Origin: Neisseria dumasiana
GTDB taxonomy: Bacteria; Pseudomonadota; Gammaproteobacteria; Burkholderiales; Neisseriaceae
DNA length: 64,000 bases
Assembly (NCBI RefSeq): GCF_022870885.1
Contig: NZ_CP091509.1
Coordinates: 620,001 to 684,000 of the forward strand
Direction: 5' to 3'
The position numbers and the translations under genes were made by a program. Positions 28,201 through 37,574 of this stretch are shown here, piece by piece (within the stretch, counting starts at the first letter, position 1; each line of letters begins with the position of its first letter). The notes beneath the pieces were generated by a model, which was given only the letters and a program-made list of their open reading frames with translations, ran no database searches and was not told the origin of the DNA.

Positions 28201-29421
28201 CTAGCTGCGGTAGTCGGCATTAATCGACACATAATCGTGCGATAAGTCGCAGGTGTAAACCGTGGCCTGTTCGCCGCCGCGTTGCAGATCGACACGCACG
28301 GTAATTTCATCTTGGTTCATAACCATTTGCCCGGCTTCTTCGGTGTAGCTCTCGGCTCTGCCGCCGTGTTCGGCAACCAAAGCGGAGCCTAACCACAGGC
28401 GTACTTTGTCGGTGTCGAAGTTTTCCAAACCCGAGTAGCCGATAGCGGCAAGCAGACGGCCGAGATTGGGGTCGGACGCGAAAAACGCGGTTTTTACCAA
28501 AGGAGAATGTGCGATAGCGTAGGCGACTTTGCGCGCTTCTTCACGGCTGGCGGCGTTTTCTACTTTGACGGTGATAAATTTGGTGGCACCTTCGCCGTCG
28601 CGGACAATGGATTGGGCCAGTTCGAGTGCCAGACCGCCGAGCAGTTCTTTCAGTTGGTCGTAGCGCGGATCGGCGATATTGTCGATTTCGTTTTGGCCGC
28701 ATTTGCCTGTGGCGGCTATTACAAAGCTGTCGTTGGTGCTGGTGTCGCCGTCAACGGTGATGGCGTTGAAAGAAAGGTCGGCGATTTCCTGCGTGAGCAT
28801 TTGCAATACGGGTTGCGATACGTTGGCGTCGCACACGATAAAGCCGAGCATGGTGGCCATGTTGGGGCAGATCATGCCCGCACCTTTGGCAATGCCGGTG
28901 GCGCGGACGGTGTGGTTGTTGCCGATTCTGCTTTCGCGGCTGGCCGATTTGGGCACGGTGTCGGTGGTCATGATGGCGCGGGCGGCATCATTCCAGTGTG
29001 CGGGTTTTAAATTCGGCAGTGCGGAAACGATTTTAGCGGTGGGCAGCGGTTCGAGAATCACGCCGGTGGAGAAGGGCAGCACTTGTTCCGGCTCGCAGCC
29101 GATTTCTCTGGCGACGGCACGGCACACGGTTAGGGCGTCTTCACGCCCTTTGATGCCTGTGCCGGCATTGGCGTTGCCGGTATTGATTACCAGTGCGCGG
29201 ATACCGTTTTCGTTGGTCAGATGTTCTTGGGCAATATGCACGGGGGCGGCGCAGAAGCGGTTTTGGGTGAACACTGCTCCGATGGTGTTGTCGGGGTTCA
29301 GTACAATCAGCGTCAAGTCGTCGTGGGCGGCTTTTTTAATGCCGGCTTGCCCGATAAAAACCTGTGCGCCGTCAACAGTAAGCAATTCTGCCGCGTATTT
29401 TTCTTTTAAGTTTACTGCCAT
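28201..29421 (-). CDS. argJ: bifunctional glutamate N-acetyltransferase / ornithine acetyltransferase
   Basis: Makes N-acetylglutamate and recycles the acetyl group from N-acetylornithine in arginine synthesis. The 406-residue precursor self-cleaves before a threonine, visible as Thr190 in ICPNMATMLGFIVCD, to give alpha and beta chains. Other conserved stretches are ALVINTGNANAGTG and TDTVPKSA. The start codon follows directly after the clc stop codon with an RBS (AGGAG) inside the end of clc. The two are therefore co-transcribed, although no biochemical link is evident. Confidence 0.96.
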   Translation of the reverse strand: MAVNLKEKYAAELLTVDGAQVFIGQAGIKKAAHDDLTLIVLNPDNTIGAVFTQNRFCAAPVHIAQEHLTNENGIRALVINTGNANAGTGIKGREDALTVCRAVAREIGCEPEQVLPFSTGVILEPLPTAKIVSALPNLKPAHWNDAARAIMTTDTVPKSASRESRIGNNHTVRATGIAKGAGMICPNMATMLGFIVCDANVSQPVLQMLTQEIADLSFNAITVDGDTSTNDSFVIAATGKCGQNEIDNIADPRYDQLKELLGGLALELAQSIVRDGEGATKFITVKVENAASREEARKVAYAIAHSPLVKTAFFASDPNLGRLLAAIGYSGLENFDTDKVRLWLGSALVAEHGGRAESYTEEAGQMVMNQDEITVRVDLQRGGEQATVYTCDLSHDYVSINADYRS

Positions 29422-30813
29422 TTATCGATTCTCCTTAATATCGGCCTGTTTGGCGGCATATTCTTCCTGAACACGCTGCCGGAAACGTGCGCCTGCCGCA
29501 TGGTAAAACGGTTTGGGTGAAAATTGGCGCGACACCTGAGATGCAAAAATAGCACCAATCAACAACCAAAACAACAGATTCTGTCCGCCCGTCATTTCCA
29601 TCACCACTACGCTGGAGGTGAGCGGGGATTGCGTGGCGGCGGCCAAAAACGCCGTCATGCAGATCAATACCAATACGTTGACACCGGTTTGTAGGTCGGC
29701 AAATTCGGCAAGATGCTGGCCGATCATGGCGCCGACGGTGAGCGAAGGGGTGAAGATGCCGCCGGGAATGCCTGCCCAATAAGACAGTACGGTGGCGGCC
29801 CATTTGGCAAGGGCAACGCCGAAAGGTGCGTCGTACATGCGTCTTAAGGCATCGGAAGCTTCGTGATAGCCCGTGCCGAATGTTTGGCCTTGATAAACCG
29901 TGCCGAGTGCAGCCAGCACTATGCCGATAATGCCGGCCAGCATAATGGGGTTGCGGCGTATCCAGCCGCGGTATTTTTCGGGAGAGAAGGCCGCCGCGCC
30001 TTTATACAGCATACGGGCGAACAGGCCGCCTGCTACGCCGCAAACCAGCCCGCTGAGCAACACCCACATCAGCATGTCGTCTAATTCGGTGCCGTGGAAG
30101 CCCGAAAAATAGGGGTTGTTGCCCTGAATGGCCACTTGAATGAAACCGGCTGCCAAGACGCCGATGAAAATCTGCCGTTCCCAGCGCAGCAGAATGCCGC
30201 GCCCCAGCTCTTCGATGGCAAACACCACTCCGGCAAGCGGGGCATTAAAGGCGGCGGCCAAACCGCCCGCCGCGCCTGCGGCAATCAAATCGTTTTCCTG
30301 CATGCCTTTGAAGGCGATATTGTGTTTTTTACACCATGCGCCCCAAGCCGACATCACGGCGGCGCCAACTTGCACCGAAGGCCCTTCGCGCCCGATAGAC
30401 GCGCCCGCGAGCATACCTAAGAAAGTAAGCGGGATTTTCAGCATGGTTTGCCACAGCGAAATCAGTCGGGTTTTTTGTGCGCCATAGGGTAACGACAATG
30501 AAGCCAGTACCTGCGGGATGCCGCTGCCGGCGGTATAGGGCGCGAAACGGCGCGTCAGCCACACAATCAAAGGCAGGCCGAGCGGCAGGGCTACCCACGC
30601 AAACCACGGGTATTCTTTAACCAGCCGCGCATTTTCTTCTAATGCCCAGTCGGCCATTTTGGCAAAAGCCAGCGACACCAAAGCCACCAGCGCGGCACCG
30701 GCGAGCAGGAACATAAAAGCCAGCGTTTTGCGCGACAGCCGTTGGGTTTGGTTGAGTTTGTGGATGATTTTTCGCTTGAGTATCCGGTAATGTGTTGAAA
30801 AAGAGGATTTCAT
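29422..30813 (-). CDS. ClC-family chloride channel / H+-Cl- antiporter
   Basis: A polytopic inner-membrane ClC protein of 463 residues from the chosen start (MKSSFSTHYRILKRKIIHKL, 30813). The open frame reaches further upstream to 31137, but that part has low similarity to the family and crosses a DUS. Diagnostic segments are the anion-binding GSGIPQ, GREGPSVQVGAAVMS with the gating glutamate position in REGP, and PGGIFTPSLTVGAMIG. About ten hydrophobic helices are visible. No CBS domains follow, as in bacterial EriC-type transporters. argJ starts at the very next base after its stop codon. Confidence 0.92.
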   Translation of the reverse strand: MKSSFSTHYRILKRKIIHKLNQTQRLSRKTLAFMFLLAGAALVALVSLAFAKMADWALEENARLVKEYPWFAWVALPLGLPLIVWLTRRFAPYTAGSGIPQVLASLSLPYGAQKTRLISLWQTMLKIPLTFLGMLAGASIGREGPSVQVGAAVMSAWGAWCKKHNIAFKGMQENDLIAAGAAGGLAAAFNAPLAGVVFAIEELGRGILLRWERQIFIGVLAAGFIQVAIQGNNPYFSGFHGTELDDMLMWVLLSGLVCGVAGGLFARMLYKGAAAFSPEKYRGWIRRNPIMLAGIIGIVLAALGTVYQGQTFGTGYHEASDALRRMYDAPFGVALAKWAATVLSYWAGIPGGIFTPSLTVGAMIGQHLAEFADLQTGVNVLVLICMTAFLAAATQSPLTSSVVVMEMTGGQNLLFWLLIGAIFASQVSRQFSPKPFYHAAGARFRQRVQEEYAAKQADIKENR

Positions 30814-31200
30814 GGGAATGACAACCTGTAATGTGCAGTAATCGGTTTCAGACGGCCTCGGAGACATGTTCGGCAGATTGCCGGTAAATGGCGGTGCGCC
30901 GTTGCGTTCGTCGAATCGGCAAGGTGTTGCAGAATCATCATGTTTGCGGTGTGCCGACAAACCGCTATTATGAGCAGATTTTTTCTCCGTATAAAGGTTT
31001 GCCGCAATACGGCGCAAAGAATGTTGCAGCCTTGCAGATTGCGGTGTTCGCCCGAGCGGATGGGAACGCTTTTCAGGCAATATGCGGCAAATTGCGCTTT
31101 CAGACGGCCCCGTTCCGGCCAAGACGTAGATAAACATAAGATATTGCTTATGGAAAAAGTAAAAAACACTCTGCTATACTAGCGGGCTTACTTACTGACT
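30814..31200. other. divergent intergenic region between clc and the OlsB-like gene
   Basis: About 390 bases without a credible gene. DUS copies lie at about 30848 and 31100. A candidate -10 TATACT at 31175-31180 faces the OlsB-like gene about 20 bases upstream of it; no matching -35 at good spacing was found. Confidence 0.5.
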
Positions 31201-31965
31201 ATGAGAGCTTGTATGCCCCATAAAAGCCGTTTCAACACCACCGGCCCCAAAATCGGCCTCAGCGTGCGATTGGCGGAAAACCAACAAGAAATCGAAGCCG
31301 CGCAACGCCTGCGTTACCAAGTATTCGCCGAAGAATTGGGTGCAGACATTCAAAGCGGCAACGGTTTGGATGTGGATGAATACGACGAACACTGCCACCA
31401 TTTGCTGGCTTTCGACGATGCCACCGGCGAAGTCATCGGCTGCTACCGCCTGATTACCGAAGAAAGCGCCCGAGCCGTAGGCTCGTGGTACAGCGAGCAC
31501 GAATTCGACCTTTCCCCTTTGAAAGACATTCTGCCCCAAACCGTAGAACTCGGCAGAGCCTGCATCCATCCCGATTACCGCAACGGCGGCTTGATTATGC
31601 TTTTGTGGTCGGGTTTGGTGAAATTCATGCGCGATGAAAACCTGCGTTTTATGATCGGCTGCGGCAGCATCAGCACCGTCGACGGCGGCCACGAAGCGGC
31701 CGGCCTGTATCACGCTTTAAAAGAAAAGCATTTGGCGCCTGCACAATGGTGCGTGCGTCCGCTCAATCCCCTCAAATGGGACGAACTGAATCCCGTTGAA
31801 AATCCCCCTTGCCCGTCGTTGATTAAAGGCTATTTGAACGCCGGTGCCTGGTTTTGCGGCGAGCCGTGCGTCGATGAAGCATTCAACTGTGCCGATGTGT
31901 TGATTCTGATGGACATCAACCGCTTAAACGACCGCTATCTCCAACGCTTCGCCCCGCGACTTTAA
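31201..31965 (+). CDS. GNAT-family acyltransferase, OlsB-like
   Basis: A 254-residue protein of the OlsB/hemolysin-like GNAT family, which in other bacteria transfers a 3-hydroxyacyl group to ornithine to form lyso-ornithine lipid. It shows the family's core order: LRYQVFAEELGAD, then DEYDEHCHHLLAFD, then GEVIGCYRLIT. Next come the GSWYSEHEFDLSPL stretch and VELGRACIHPDYRNGG, the acyl-carrier-binding block, then MIGCGSISTVDGGHE. The following gene is a PlsC-type acyltransferase, the same pairing as olsB-olsA. An in-frame ATG at 31213 is an alternative start. The ornithine-lipid role is inferred from family and context. Confidence 0.8.
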   Translation: MRACMPHKSRFNTTGPKIGLSVRLAENQQEIEAAQRLRYQVFAEELGADIQSGNGLDVDEYDEHCHHLLAFDDATGEVIGCYRLITEESARAVGSWYSEHEFDLSPLKDILPQTVELGRACIHPDYRNGGLIMLLWSGLVKFMRDENLRFMIGCGSISTVDGGHEAAGLYHALKEKHLAPAQWCVRPLNPLKWDELNPVENPPCPSLIKGYLNAGAWFCGEPCVDEAFNCADVLILMDINRLNDRYLQRFAPRL

Positions 31966-31976
31966 AATAAATCGAT

Positions 31977-32058
31977 CAGGCCGTCTGAAAACCCGCTGGA
32001 GGGTTTCGCTAAAGCGAACGATGCAGGCTTCGCTAAAACTTCTTATTCAGACGGCCTG
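31977..32058. repeat. DUS-bounded hairpin element with conserved loop, copy A
   Basis: An inverted DUS pair (CAGGCCGTCTGAA and complement) encloses about 55 bases. The loop contains GTTTCGCTAAAGCGAACGAT and GGCTTCGCTAAAA, which recur in the element at 44983-45057 read on the other strand. It lies between the OlsB-like and PlsC-like genes. Confidence 0.75.
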
Positions 32059-32087
32059 CTGATGTATTGCACACACACTTCAATAAT

Positions 32088-32834
32088 ATGAAAACCTTAC
32101 GCACTGCTTTCCGACTGTTCTGCATAGCCGGCTGTTTGCTTTACGGCATGCTGGAAATGTTTTTCCTGTTTCCTTTTTACAGCAAGCAACGCAAACTGCG
32201 CGCCATTCAATTGTGGTCGCTGCGCGTGCTCGCCTCTTGCGGGCTGAAGCTCAAAACCTACGGCAACCTGCCGAAAGAAGGGCAGGGGCAGATGATGATC
32301 TGCAACCATATTTCATGGCTCGATATTATGGCCATTAACGCTGCTTTCCCCGGCCGTTTTGTGGCTAAAGACGATGTGGCCAAATGGCCGGTTGTCGGCT
32401 ACCTCGCCACACAGGCGCAAACGGTTTACGTTACGCGCAACAAAGGCACCGAAGGCAACAGCCGGAAAATCCGCCATGTTACCGAGGCGTTGAAAAACGG
32501 TGACACGGTTACTCTGTTTCCCGAAGGCACGAGCAGCGAAGGCCGCGAAATTCTGCCGTTTAAAACCAGCTTTTTTCAGGCGGCCAATGAAGCGGGCGTG
32601 CCGTTTATTCCGGTGCTGTGCCGCTATCCCAATCCGGACGGCAGCAGCCCAAACCCGGCCATGGCGTACTACGGCGACATCAGTTTGGTGGAATCCATTC
32701 GCATGATCGCTTCGCAGCCGGACGGTACGGCAGAACTTCATTTTCTCGACCCCGTGCAATCGGGTGCGGACAGGCAGGAAATCGCCCGCCATATCCATCA
32801 TCTGTTGAGCGAAAAACAACGGGAACTGGGGTAA
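32088..32834 (+). CDS. lysophospholipid acyltransferase (PlsC/OlsA-like)
   Basis: A 248-residue membrane-associated acyltransferase that adds the second acyl chain to lysophosphatidate or a related lysolipid. The start at 32088 gives MKTLRTAFRLFC with a following hydrophobic helix; the in-frame start at 32067 is less likely. The catalytic HX4D is in ICNHISWLDIM and the substrate-binding motif is LFPEGTSSEG. It follows the OlsB-like gene, so either it is an OlsA-type enzyme for ornithine lipid or a second PlsC such as the neisserial NlaA/NlaB proteins. The sequence alone does not decide. Confidence 0.87.
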   Translation: MKTLRTAFRLFCIAGCLLYGMLEMFFLFPFYSKQRKLRAIQLWSLRVLASCGLKLKTYGNLPKEGQGQMMICNHISWLDIMAINAAFPGRFVAKDDVAKWPVVGYLATQAQTVYVTRNKGTEGNSRKIRHVTEALKNGDTVTLFPEGTSSEGREILPFKTSFFQAANEAGVPFIPVLCRYPNPDGSSPNPAMAYYGDISLVESIRMIASQPDGTAELHFLDPVQSGADRQEIARHIHHLLSEKQRELG

Positions 32835-32849
32835 TCTTATTGGTTATAT

Positions 32850-32883
32850 CGAGGCCGTCTGAAATATTTTTTCAGACGGCCTT
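32850..32883 (+). terminator. DUS-pair hairpin after the acyltransferase pair
   Basis: GAGGCCGTCTGAAA and its near complement with a short loop, about 16 bases after the stop codon. Confidence 0.8.
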
Positions 32884-33011
32884 TGCGTTGCGGGCAGCGT
32901 TGGGTTTGCCTTGGTAAAAGTTAAGTTAATTGATTATAGGTGTAAGTTTCGGGCACGGGATGCGTCCATGTCAGTAGATAGATTTTTTAACCGGTTATTT
33001 AGGTGATCAAA

Positions 33012-33425
33012 ATGGAAAAACTGATTCAAACATTCCGACAATCGAATTTTGATATTGCTGCCCTTCGCGCCGGAGTATTTCTGGTTTTTTTGGTTTACGG
33101 CATTTTCAAATGGATGCAGTTTGAAGTGGACGCTTTGGAAGCCATGCTGCCGAAAACTTGGTTGGGCTTTCTTTATCCGCTTTTAGGCGCGCACGGTGCC
33201 AGCTATCTGCTCGGGGTGGTAGAAGCTGTGGCTTATATTTCGCTGTTTTTAGGTTTTTTCAAACCGCGCCTGAGCATTGCGGGCGATGTTCTGGTTATTG
33301 TAACCGGCTTGGTTACGTTGAGCCTGCTGTTGCAGATCGGCTTTAACGGTTTTGTGTTTAAAGATGTGATGCTGATAGGTGCGGGTTTGGTGTTGTTGAA
33401 ACACGATTTGGGCAAGCCGGCGTAG
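33012..33425 (+). CDS. DUF417 (YkgB-type) membrane protein
   Basis: A 137-residue protein with about four transmembrane helices (RAGVFLVFLVYGIFKWMQF, YLLGVVEAVAYISLFLGFF, IAGDVLVIVTGLVTLSLLL and VMLIGAGLVLL). The pattern IFKWMQFE, FLYPLLGAHGASYLLGVVE and GFNGFVFKDVMLIG is that of the DUF417/YkgB family. The ATG at 33012 is preferred over a GTG nine bases upstream. The function is unknown; relatives are linked to reactive-chlorine or stress responses in E. coli (family knowledge). It stands alone with its own DUS-free terminator. Confidence 0.85.
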   Translation: MEKLIQTFRQSNFDIAALRAGVFLVFLVYGIFKWMQFEVDALEAMLPKTWLGFLYPLLGAHGASYLLGVVEAVAYISLFLGFFKPRLSIAGDVLVIVTGLVTLSLLLQIGFNGFVFKDVMLIGAGLVLLKHDLGKPA

Positions 33426-33474
33426 CCTGCAAGAAGACTTTTGCACAGGTCGCAACCTATTGGAAACCTATGGA

Positions 33475-33511
33475 AAAGGCTGAACTTTGCGTCAAACAAA
33501 GTTCAGCCTTT
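33475..33511 (+). terminator. intrinsic hairpin after the DUF417 gene
   Basis: A perfect 15-bp stem (AAAGGCTGAACTTTG and complement) with a seven-base loop. It has a weak T tail (TTTCGG) and contains no DUS. Confidence 0.75.
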
Positions 33512-33581
33512 CGGTTAGTGATGAGGGCTGTCTGAGCGTTCAGACGGCCTGCTCGATCATCGCCTTGTATTACAGAAACGG

Positions 33582-34574
33582 TTATTTATAACCGGCCTGT
33601 TTCATCAGCATTACGGCTTTTTTCTGATTGCTGCCGGCTACCGATACGTTGATCACGTCTTGTTTGAATTTGCCCCATTTGGCCACTTTCGGATCAGGAT
33701 TGATTTTCGGGTTGGCGGGGTATTCGTGGTTCAGGTCGGCAAACAGGTTTTGCGCTTCGCTGCCGCTCAACCATTCGATGAATTTCTGCGCTTGGGCGGC
33801 TTTTTTGGTGTGCTTGGTCACGCCCGCGCCGGATACGTTGACGTGTGTGCCTTTACCTTGTTGGTCGGCGAAGAATACGCCAATGGGCAGGTTGGGCTGT
33901 TTGTCCATCAGGCGGCCGTAGTAGTAGGTGTTGGCAATGCCCACGTCGCAACGGCCTGCGCCGATGGCTTCAAGCATGGCAGTGTCGTTGGCAAACGGCT
34001 CGGTGGCCAAGTTGTTGACCCAGCCTTTCACGATTTGGGCGGTTTTGGCATGGCCTTGGTTGGCAATCATGGTGCCGACCAAAGATTGGTTATAGACGTT
34101 GTTGGACGTGCGCAGGCACAGGCGGCCTTTCCATTTCGGGTCGGCCAGATTGGCATAGGTGGAAAGCTCGGAAGGCTTCACTTTTTGAGTATTGTAGAAA
34201 ATGGTGCGGGCGCGTACGGAAAGGCCGAACCATTGGTTTTTCGGGTCGCGCAGGTTGGCGGGAATGTTGTTTTTCAAAGTGGCGGAATTAATCGGACGCA
34301 GCAGCCCCATTTGGGTGGCTTGCCACAAATTGCCGCCGTCAACGGTGATGAATACGTCGGCAGGGCTGTTGCTGCCTTCGGCCTTGAGTTTTTCCATCAG
34401 CGGGCCGGCTTTGTCGTTCACCAGTTTGATGGTTACGCCGGTTTTCTTTTGATAGGCTTCGGCAACGGGGCGCAGCAGGTTGTCGGCACGCGAAGAATAA
34501 ACCACCAATTCTTCGGCAAATGCGGGCGCTGCGGCCAGCAGGGCTACGGAAACGGCAAGTGTTTTTTTCATCAT
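33582..34574 (-). CDS. periplasmic ferric-iron-binding protein of an ABC transporter
   Basis: A 330-residue substrate-binding protein with a signal peptide ([20 protein letters not shown]). The mature start [20 protein letters not shown] and the blocks [26 protein letters not shown] and [22 protein letters not shown] place it in the FutA/FbpA class of Fe(3+)-binding proteins. The paired tyrosines in NTYYYGRLM are the usual iron ligands. It is closer in pattern to the FutA/Campylobacter-type proteins than to the classical neisserial FbpA. The permease and ATPase genes are divergent, across a region with a candidate Fur site. Confidence 0.9.
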   Translation of the reverse strand: MMKKTLAVSVALLAAAPAFAEELVVYSSRADNLLRPVAEAYQKKTGVTIKLVNDKAGPLMEKLKAEGSNSPADVFITVDGGNLWQATQMGLLRPINSATLKNNIPANLRDPKNQWFGLSVRARTIFYNTQKVKPSELSTYANLADPKWKGRLCLRTSNNVYNQSLVGTMIANQGHAKTAQIVKGWVNNLATEPFANDTAMLEAIGAGRCDVGIANTYYYGRLMDKQPNLPIGVFFADQQGKGTHVNVSGAGVTKHTKKAAQAQKFIEWLSGSEAQNLFADLNHEYPANPKINPDPKVAKWGKFKQDVINVSVAGSNQKKAVMLMKQAGYK

Positions 34575-34837
34575 GTTTCTGATCCTCTTAAAAATTCACC
34601 ACTTAAATTGAAATGAATGCAGAAGCCGGTTTTTGCGAAAATTTGATGAAATAATGAACATGGCAAATATTTCAAATTGCTTAAAACCGACCATACATTC
34701 TTGTATTGTAATGAAGTATCGTATTAAGAACAATATAAATTATCATTTATAGCGAAATTGATGCTGTTTGGTTTGCATTCCGTATAGGCTGAATAGATAA
34801 TGCCGTATCACCGTTTACGAAGTGTGTTTGCCTGTTT
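34575..34837. promoter_or_regulatory. divergent control region of the iron transporter, with candidate Fur box
   Basis: An AT-rich region between the binding-protein and permease genes. At 34732-34750 a dyad-like stretch (ATAAATTATCATTTAT) matches 11 of 19 positions of the enterobacterial Fur consensus. A regulator bound here could reach both genes. No clear -10/-35 pairs were assigned. Confidence 0.45.
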
Positions 34838-36451
34838 ATGAACCGTTCTTTTTCCAAACTGTTATTGCCGCGCCTGTGGTTGACGGCCTGTATTGTGCTG
34901 GTGTTGATACCGCTGGCCGTTATCGTGGCGGCATTGGGGGAGTTTGATGCCGAAATCTGGTCGTTTCTGCTCGAATACCAATTGCCCGAGCTGCTGAAAA
35001 ACACGCTGTTTCTGGTGTCTGGTGTCGGCGCGGGCGTGGCGGTGCTGGGCACTTCCTGCGCGTGGCTCACCGCGATGTATGATTTTCCGCTGCGGCGTTT
35101 TTTCTTTTGGGCATTGATGCTGCCGCTGGCGGTGCCGGCGTATGTGCTGGCATTTACCCAGCTCGGTTTGTTTGACTACACCGGCCCGCTGAATACGCTG
35201 ATACGCGAACGCTACGGCATCGAGCAGTTTTTGCCCGATGTGCGTAACGGTTTCGGTTTGGCGGTGGTGATGAGCCTGACGTTTTATCCGTATGTGTACC
35301 TGTTGGCGCGAAATGCTTTCGGCAGCATGGGGCAGCGGGCGTTGGAGGCGGGCGCGTCGTTGGGTTTGTCGCCGCGGCGGGCGTTTTTCAAACTGGCCTT
35401 GCCGATGGCGCGGCCGTGGATCGGAGGCGGCGTGATTTTGGCTTTGATGGAAGTGCTGGCCGATTTCGGCACGGTATCGGTGTTCGGCTACGACACGTTT
35501 ACCACGGCGATTTATCAGGCATGGTTTGATTTTTATTCGCTGGAAACGGCCAAACAGCTCGCCGCTTTGCTGATTACGCTGGTGTTCGTGCTGTTGGCGT
35601 TGGAACAGCTCAGCCGCGGCAACCGCCGTTTCAATCAGTCCGGCAAGGCGCAGCAACACCGCTGCAAGCCGCTTTCAGACGGCCTCAAGTGGCTTGCAAC
35701 GGCTTATTGCGGCTTGATTTTGCTGTTTGCGTTTGTTATTCCGCTGGTGCAACTGATCGTATGGGCGCACGAAACTTGGAACGACGGTTTCAACACTTCG
35801 CTGTGGCTGCACGCATGGCATTCTTTTGCTGCCAGCTTTGCCGCCGCCGTATTGGTGGCCGTCGTCGCTTTGCTGCTGGCTTTGGCCAAGCGTGCGGATA
35901 AAAGCCGTTTCGCCGCCGTTGCCGCGCGTATTGCTACGCTGGGTTACGGCATTCCGGGGACGGTGCTGGCGGTGGGGGTGTTCGTGCCGGTGGCGTGGTT
36001 CGACAATATTTTGATTGAACACCTGAATCTGCCCGAAGGCACTACCGGTATTTTGAAAGGCACGTTGGCAGTGATGTTGGCAGCGTATCTCATCCGCTTT
36101 CTTGCCGTCGGTTACGCCGCGGTGGAAGCGGGGCTGGAGCGCATCAGTCCGTCGCAAGCCGAAGCGGCGCGTTCGCTCGGCTGTACCGGCGGCGGCGTGT
36201 TGCGGCGCGTGTATCTGCCGTTGCTGAAAGGTGCAATCGGCACGGCGGTGCTGATGGCGTTTGTGGATGTGATGAAAGAAATGCCGATTACGCTGATGAC
36301 GCGCCCCTATGATTGGGACACGCTCGCCGTGCGGGTGTACGCTTTCACCATCGAAGGGCAGTTTGCCAATGCCGCACTGCCCGCTCTGCTTATCGTTTTA
36401 ACCGGCCTGCTGCCCGTTATCCTGTTTTCGCGCACGGAGCAAAACACATGA
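34838..36451 (+). CDS. ferric-iron ABC transporter permease (FbpB-type)
   Basis: A fused double permease of 537 residues with about twelve transmembrane helices. The two EAA loops that contact the ATPase are both visible: EAGASLGLSPRRAFFKLALP in the first half and EAARSLGCTGGGVLRRVYLP in the second. This fused arrangement is characteristic of Fe(3+) permeases such as FbpB and SfuB. Its stop overlaps the start of the ATPase gene as ATGA. The two halves are joined by a charged linker (SRGNRRFNQSGKAQQHRCK) next to an in-frame DUS (LSDGLK). Confidence 0.92.
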   Translation: MNRSFSKLLLPRLWLTACIVLVLIPLAVIVAALGEFDAEIWSFLLEYQLPELLKNTLFLVSGVGAGVAVLGTSCAWLTAMYDFPLRRFFFWALMLPLAVPAYVLAFTQLGLFDYTGPLNTLIRERYGIEQFLPDVRNGFGLAVVMSLTFYPYVYLLARNAFGSMGQRALEAGASLGLSPRRAFFKLALPMARPWIGGGVILALMEVLADFGTVSVFGYDTFTTAIYQAWFDFYSLETAKQLAALLITLVFVLLALEQLSRGNRRFNQSGKAQQHRCKPLSDGLKWLATAYCGLILLFAFVIPLVQLIVWAHETWNDGFNTSLWLHAWHSFAASFAAAVLVAVVALLLALAKRADKSRFAAVAARIATLGYGIPGTVLAVGVFVPVAWFDNILIEHLNLPEGTTGILKGTLAVMLAAYLIRFLAVGYAAVEAGLERISPSQAEAARSLGCTGGGVLRRVYLPLLKGAIGTAVLMAFVDVMKEMPITLMTRPYDWDTLAVRVYAFTIEGQFANAALPALLIVLTGLLPVILFSRTEQNT

Positions 36452-37485
36452 TTTTAGAAGTTTCCCAAATTAATCTTTCTTTCGACGGCAAACCCGTGTT
36501 GCAGGATTTTGGTTTTGCATTGGAACAAGGCGAAATCGCCTGCCTGCTCGGGCATTCGGGCTGCGGAAAAACCACCGCGCTGCGCTCGATTGCAGGCTTT
36601 GAGCAGCCCGAAAGCGGTAAGATCGTGTTGAGCGGCACCACGCTTTCAGACGGCCTCACATCCATGCCGCCGCACCTGCGCCGCATCGGTATGGTGTTTC
36701 AGGATTACGCGCTGTTTCCGCATCTTACCGTCGCCCAGAATATCGCGTTCGGTATCAGCAAACAGCCTGCCGCCGAACGCCATGCACGGGTGGGCGAGCT
36801 GCTCGAATTAATCGGCTTGCCCGACTACGGCAGCCGTTATCCGCACCAGCTTTCAGGCGGACAGCAACAGCGCGTGGCTCTTGCGCGCGCTCTTGCACCC
36901 AAGCCCGAGCTGATTTTGCTCGACGAACCGTTTTCCAACCTGGATGCCGACTTGCGCGCACGCCTGTCGAAAGAAGTGCGCCAACTGCTGAAACGGGAAA
37001 ACACCAGCGCGATTCTGGTCACGCACGACCAGCAGGAAGCGTTTGCGATGGCCGACAAAATCGGCATCATGCACGAAGGCCGTCTGAAACAGTGGGATAC
37101 GCCCTACAAGCTCTACCATGAGCCTGCCGACACCTATACCGCCCGCTTTATCGGCACCGGCGTAATGCTGCGCGGCAAGGTTAAAAGTCCGGCTTGCGTA
37201 CAACTGGCCGTCGGCGAGTTTTGCGGCACCGTGCCGTTTGCCTGCCAATGTTGCAGCGAAGTGGACGTGCTTATCCGCCCCGACGATATCGTGCACGACC
37301 ACGCCAGCCCGATTACCGCCGAAGTGCTGGATAAAGATTTCAAAGGCAGCTATTTCATCTACACGCTCAAGCTCGACAGCGGCGAAACCGTTGCCGCCCA
37401 AGTGCCCGCCCACCACGACCACCCCGTCGGCAGCCGCATCGGTATCCGCATGGATTTGGAACACTTGATTGCGTTTGGCGTGTGA
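36448..37485 (+). CDS. fbpC: Fe(3+) ABC transporter ATP-binding protein
   Basis: The 345-residue ATPase of the iron importer. The start is the ATG at 36448, which overlaps the permease stop; longer in-frame starts would lie within the permease gene. The Walker A motif is GHSGCGKT (residues 35-42), the signature [15 protein letters not shown], and the Walker [14 protein letters not shown]; the switch His is in LVTHDQQE. The C-terminal third is a TOBE-type regulatory domain ([10 protein letters not shown]), as in FbpC. A DUS encodes LSDGL after residue 60 and another encodes GRLKQ near 210. Confidence 0.93.
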   Translation: MILEVSQINLSFDGKPVLQDFGFALEQGEIACLLGHSGCGKTTALRSIAGFEQPESGKIVLSGTTLSDGLTSMPPHLRRIGMVFQDYALFPHLTVAQNIAFGISKQPAAERHARVGELLELIGLPDYGSRYPHQLSGGQQQRVALARALAPKPELILLDEPFSNLDADLRARLSKEVRQLLKRENTSAILVTHDQQEAFAMADKIGIMHEGRLKQWDTPYKLYHEPADTYTARFIGTGVMLRGKVKSPACVQLAVGEFCGTVPFACQCCSEVDVLIRPDDIVHDHASPITAEVLDKDFKGSYFIYTLKLDSGETVAAQVPAHHDHPVGSRIGIRMDLEHLIAFGV

Positions 37486-37504
37486 GTGTGCCGGGTTAAA
37501 GTTA

Positions 37505-37555
37505 AATAAGCGTTAGGCCGTCTGAAAAGGTTTTCAGACGGCCTAACGCTTATTT
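37505..37555. terminator. long DUS terminator between fbpC and alkB
   Basis: An inverted DUS pair extended by AAATAAGCGTTA and its complement gives a perfect stem of about 24 bp with a two-base loop. It serves two convergent genes. Confidence 0.9.
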
Positions 37556-37574
37556 ATAAAAAGGTTTCGTATAG

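Noticed and set aside
30814-31137. Upstream extension of the ClC frame by about 108 codons
   Set aside because: The added part has no membrane or ClC features and crosses a DUS in the promoter region; the start at 30813 gives normal family length.
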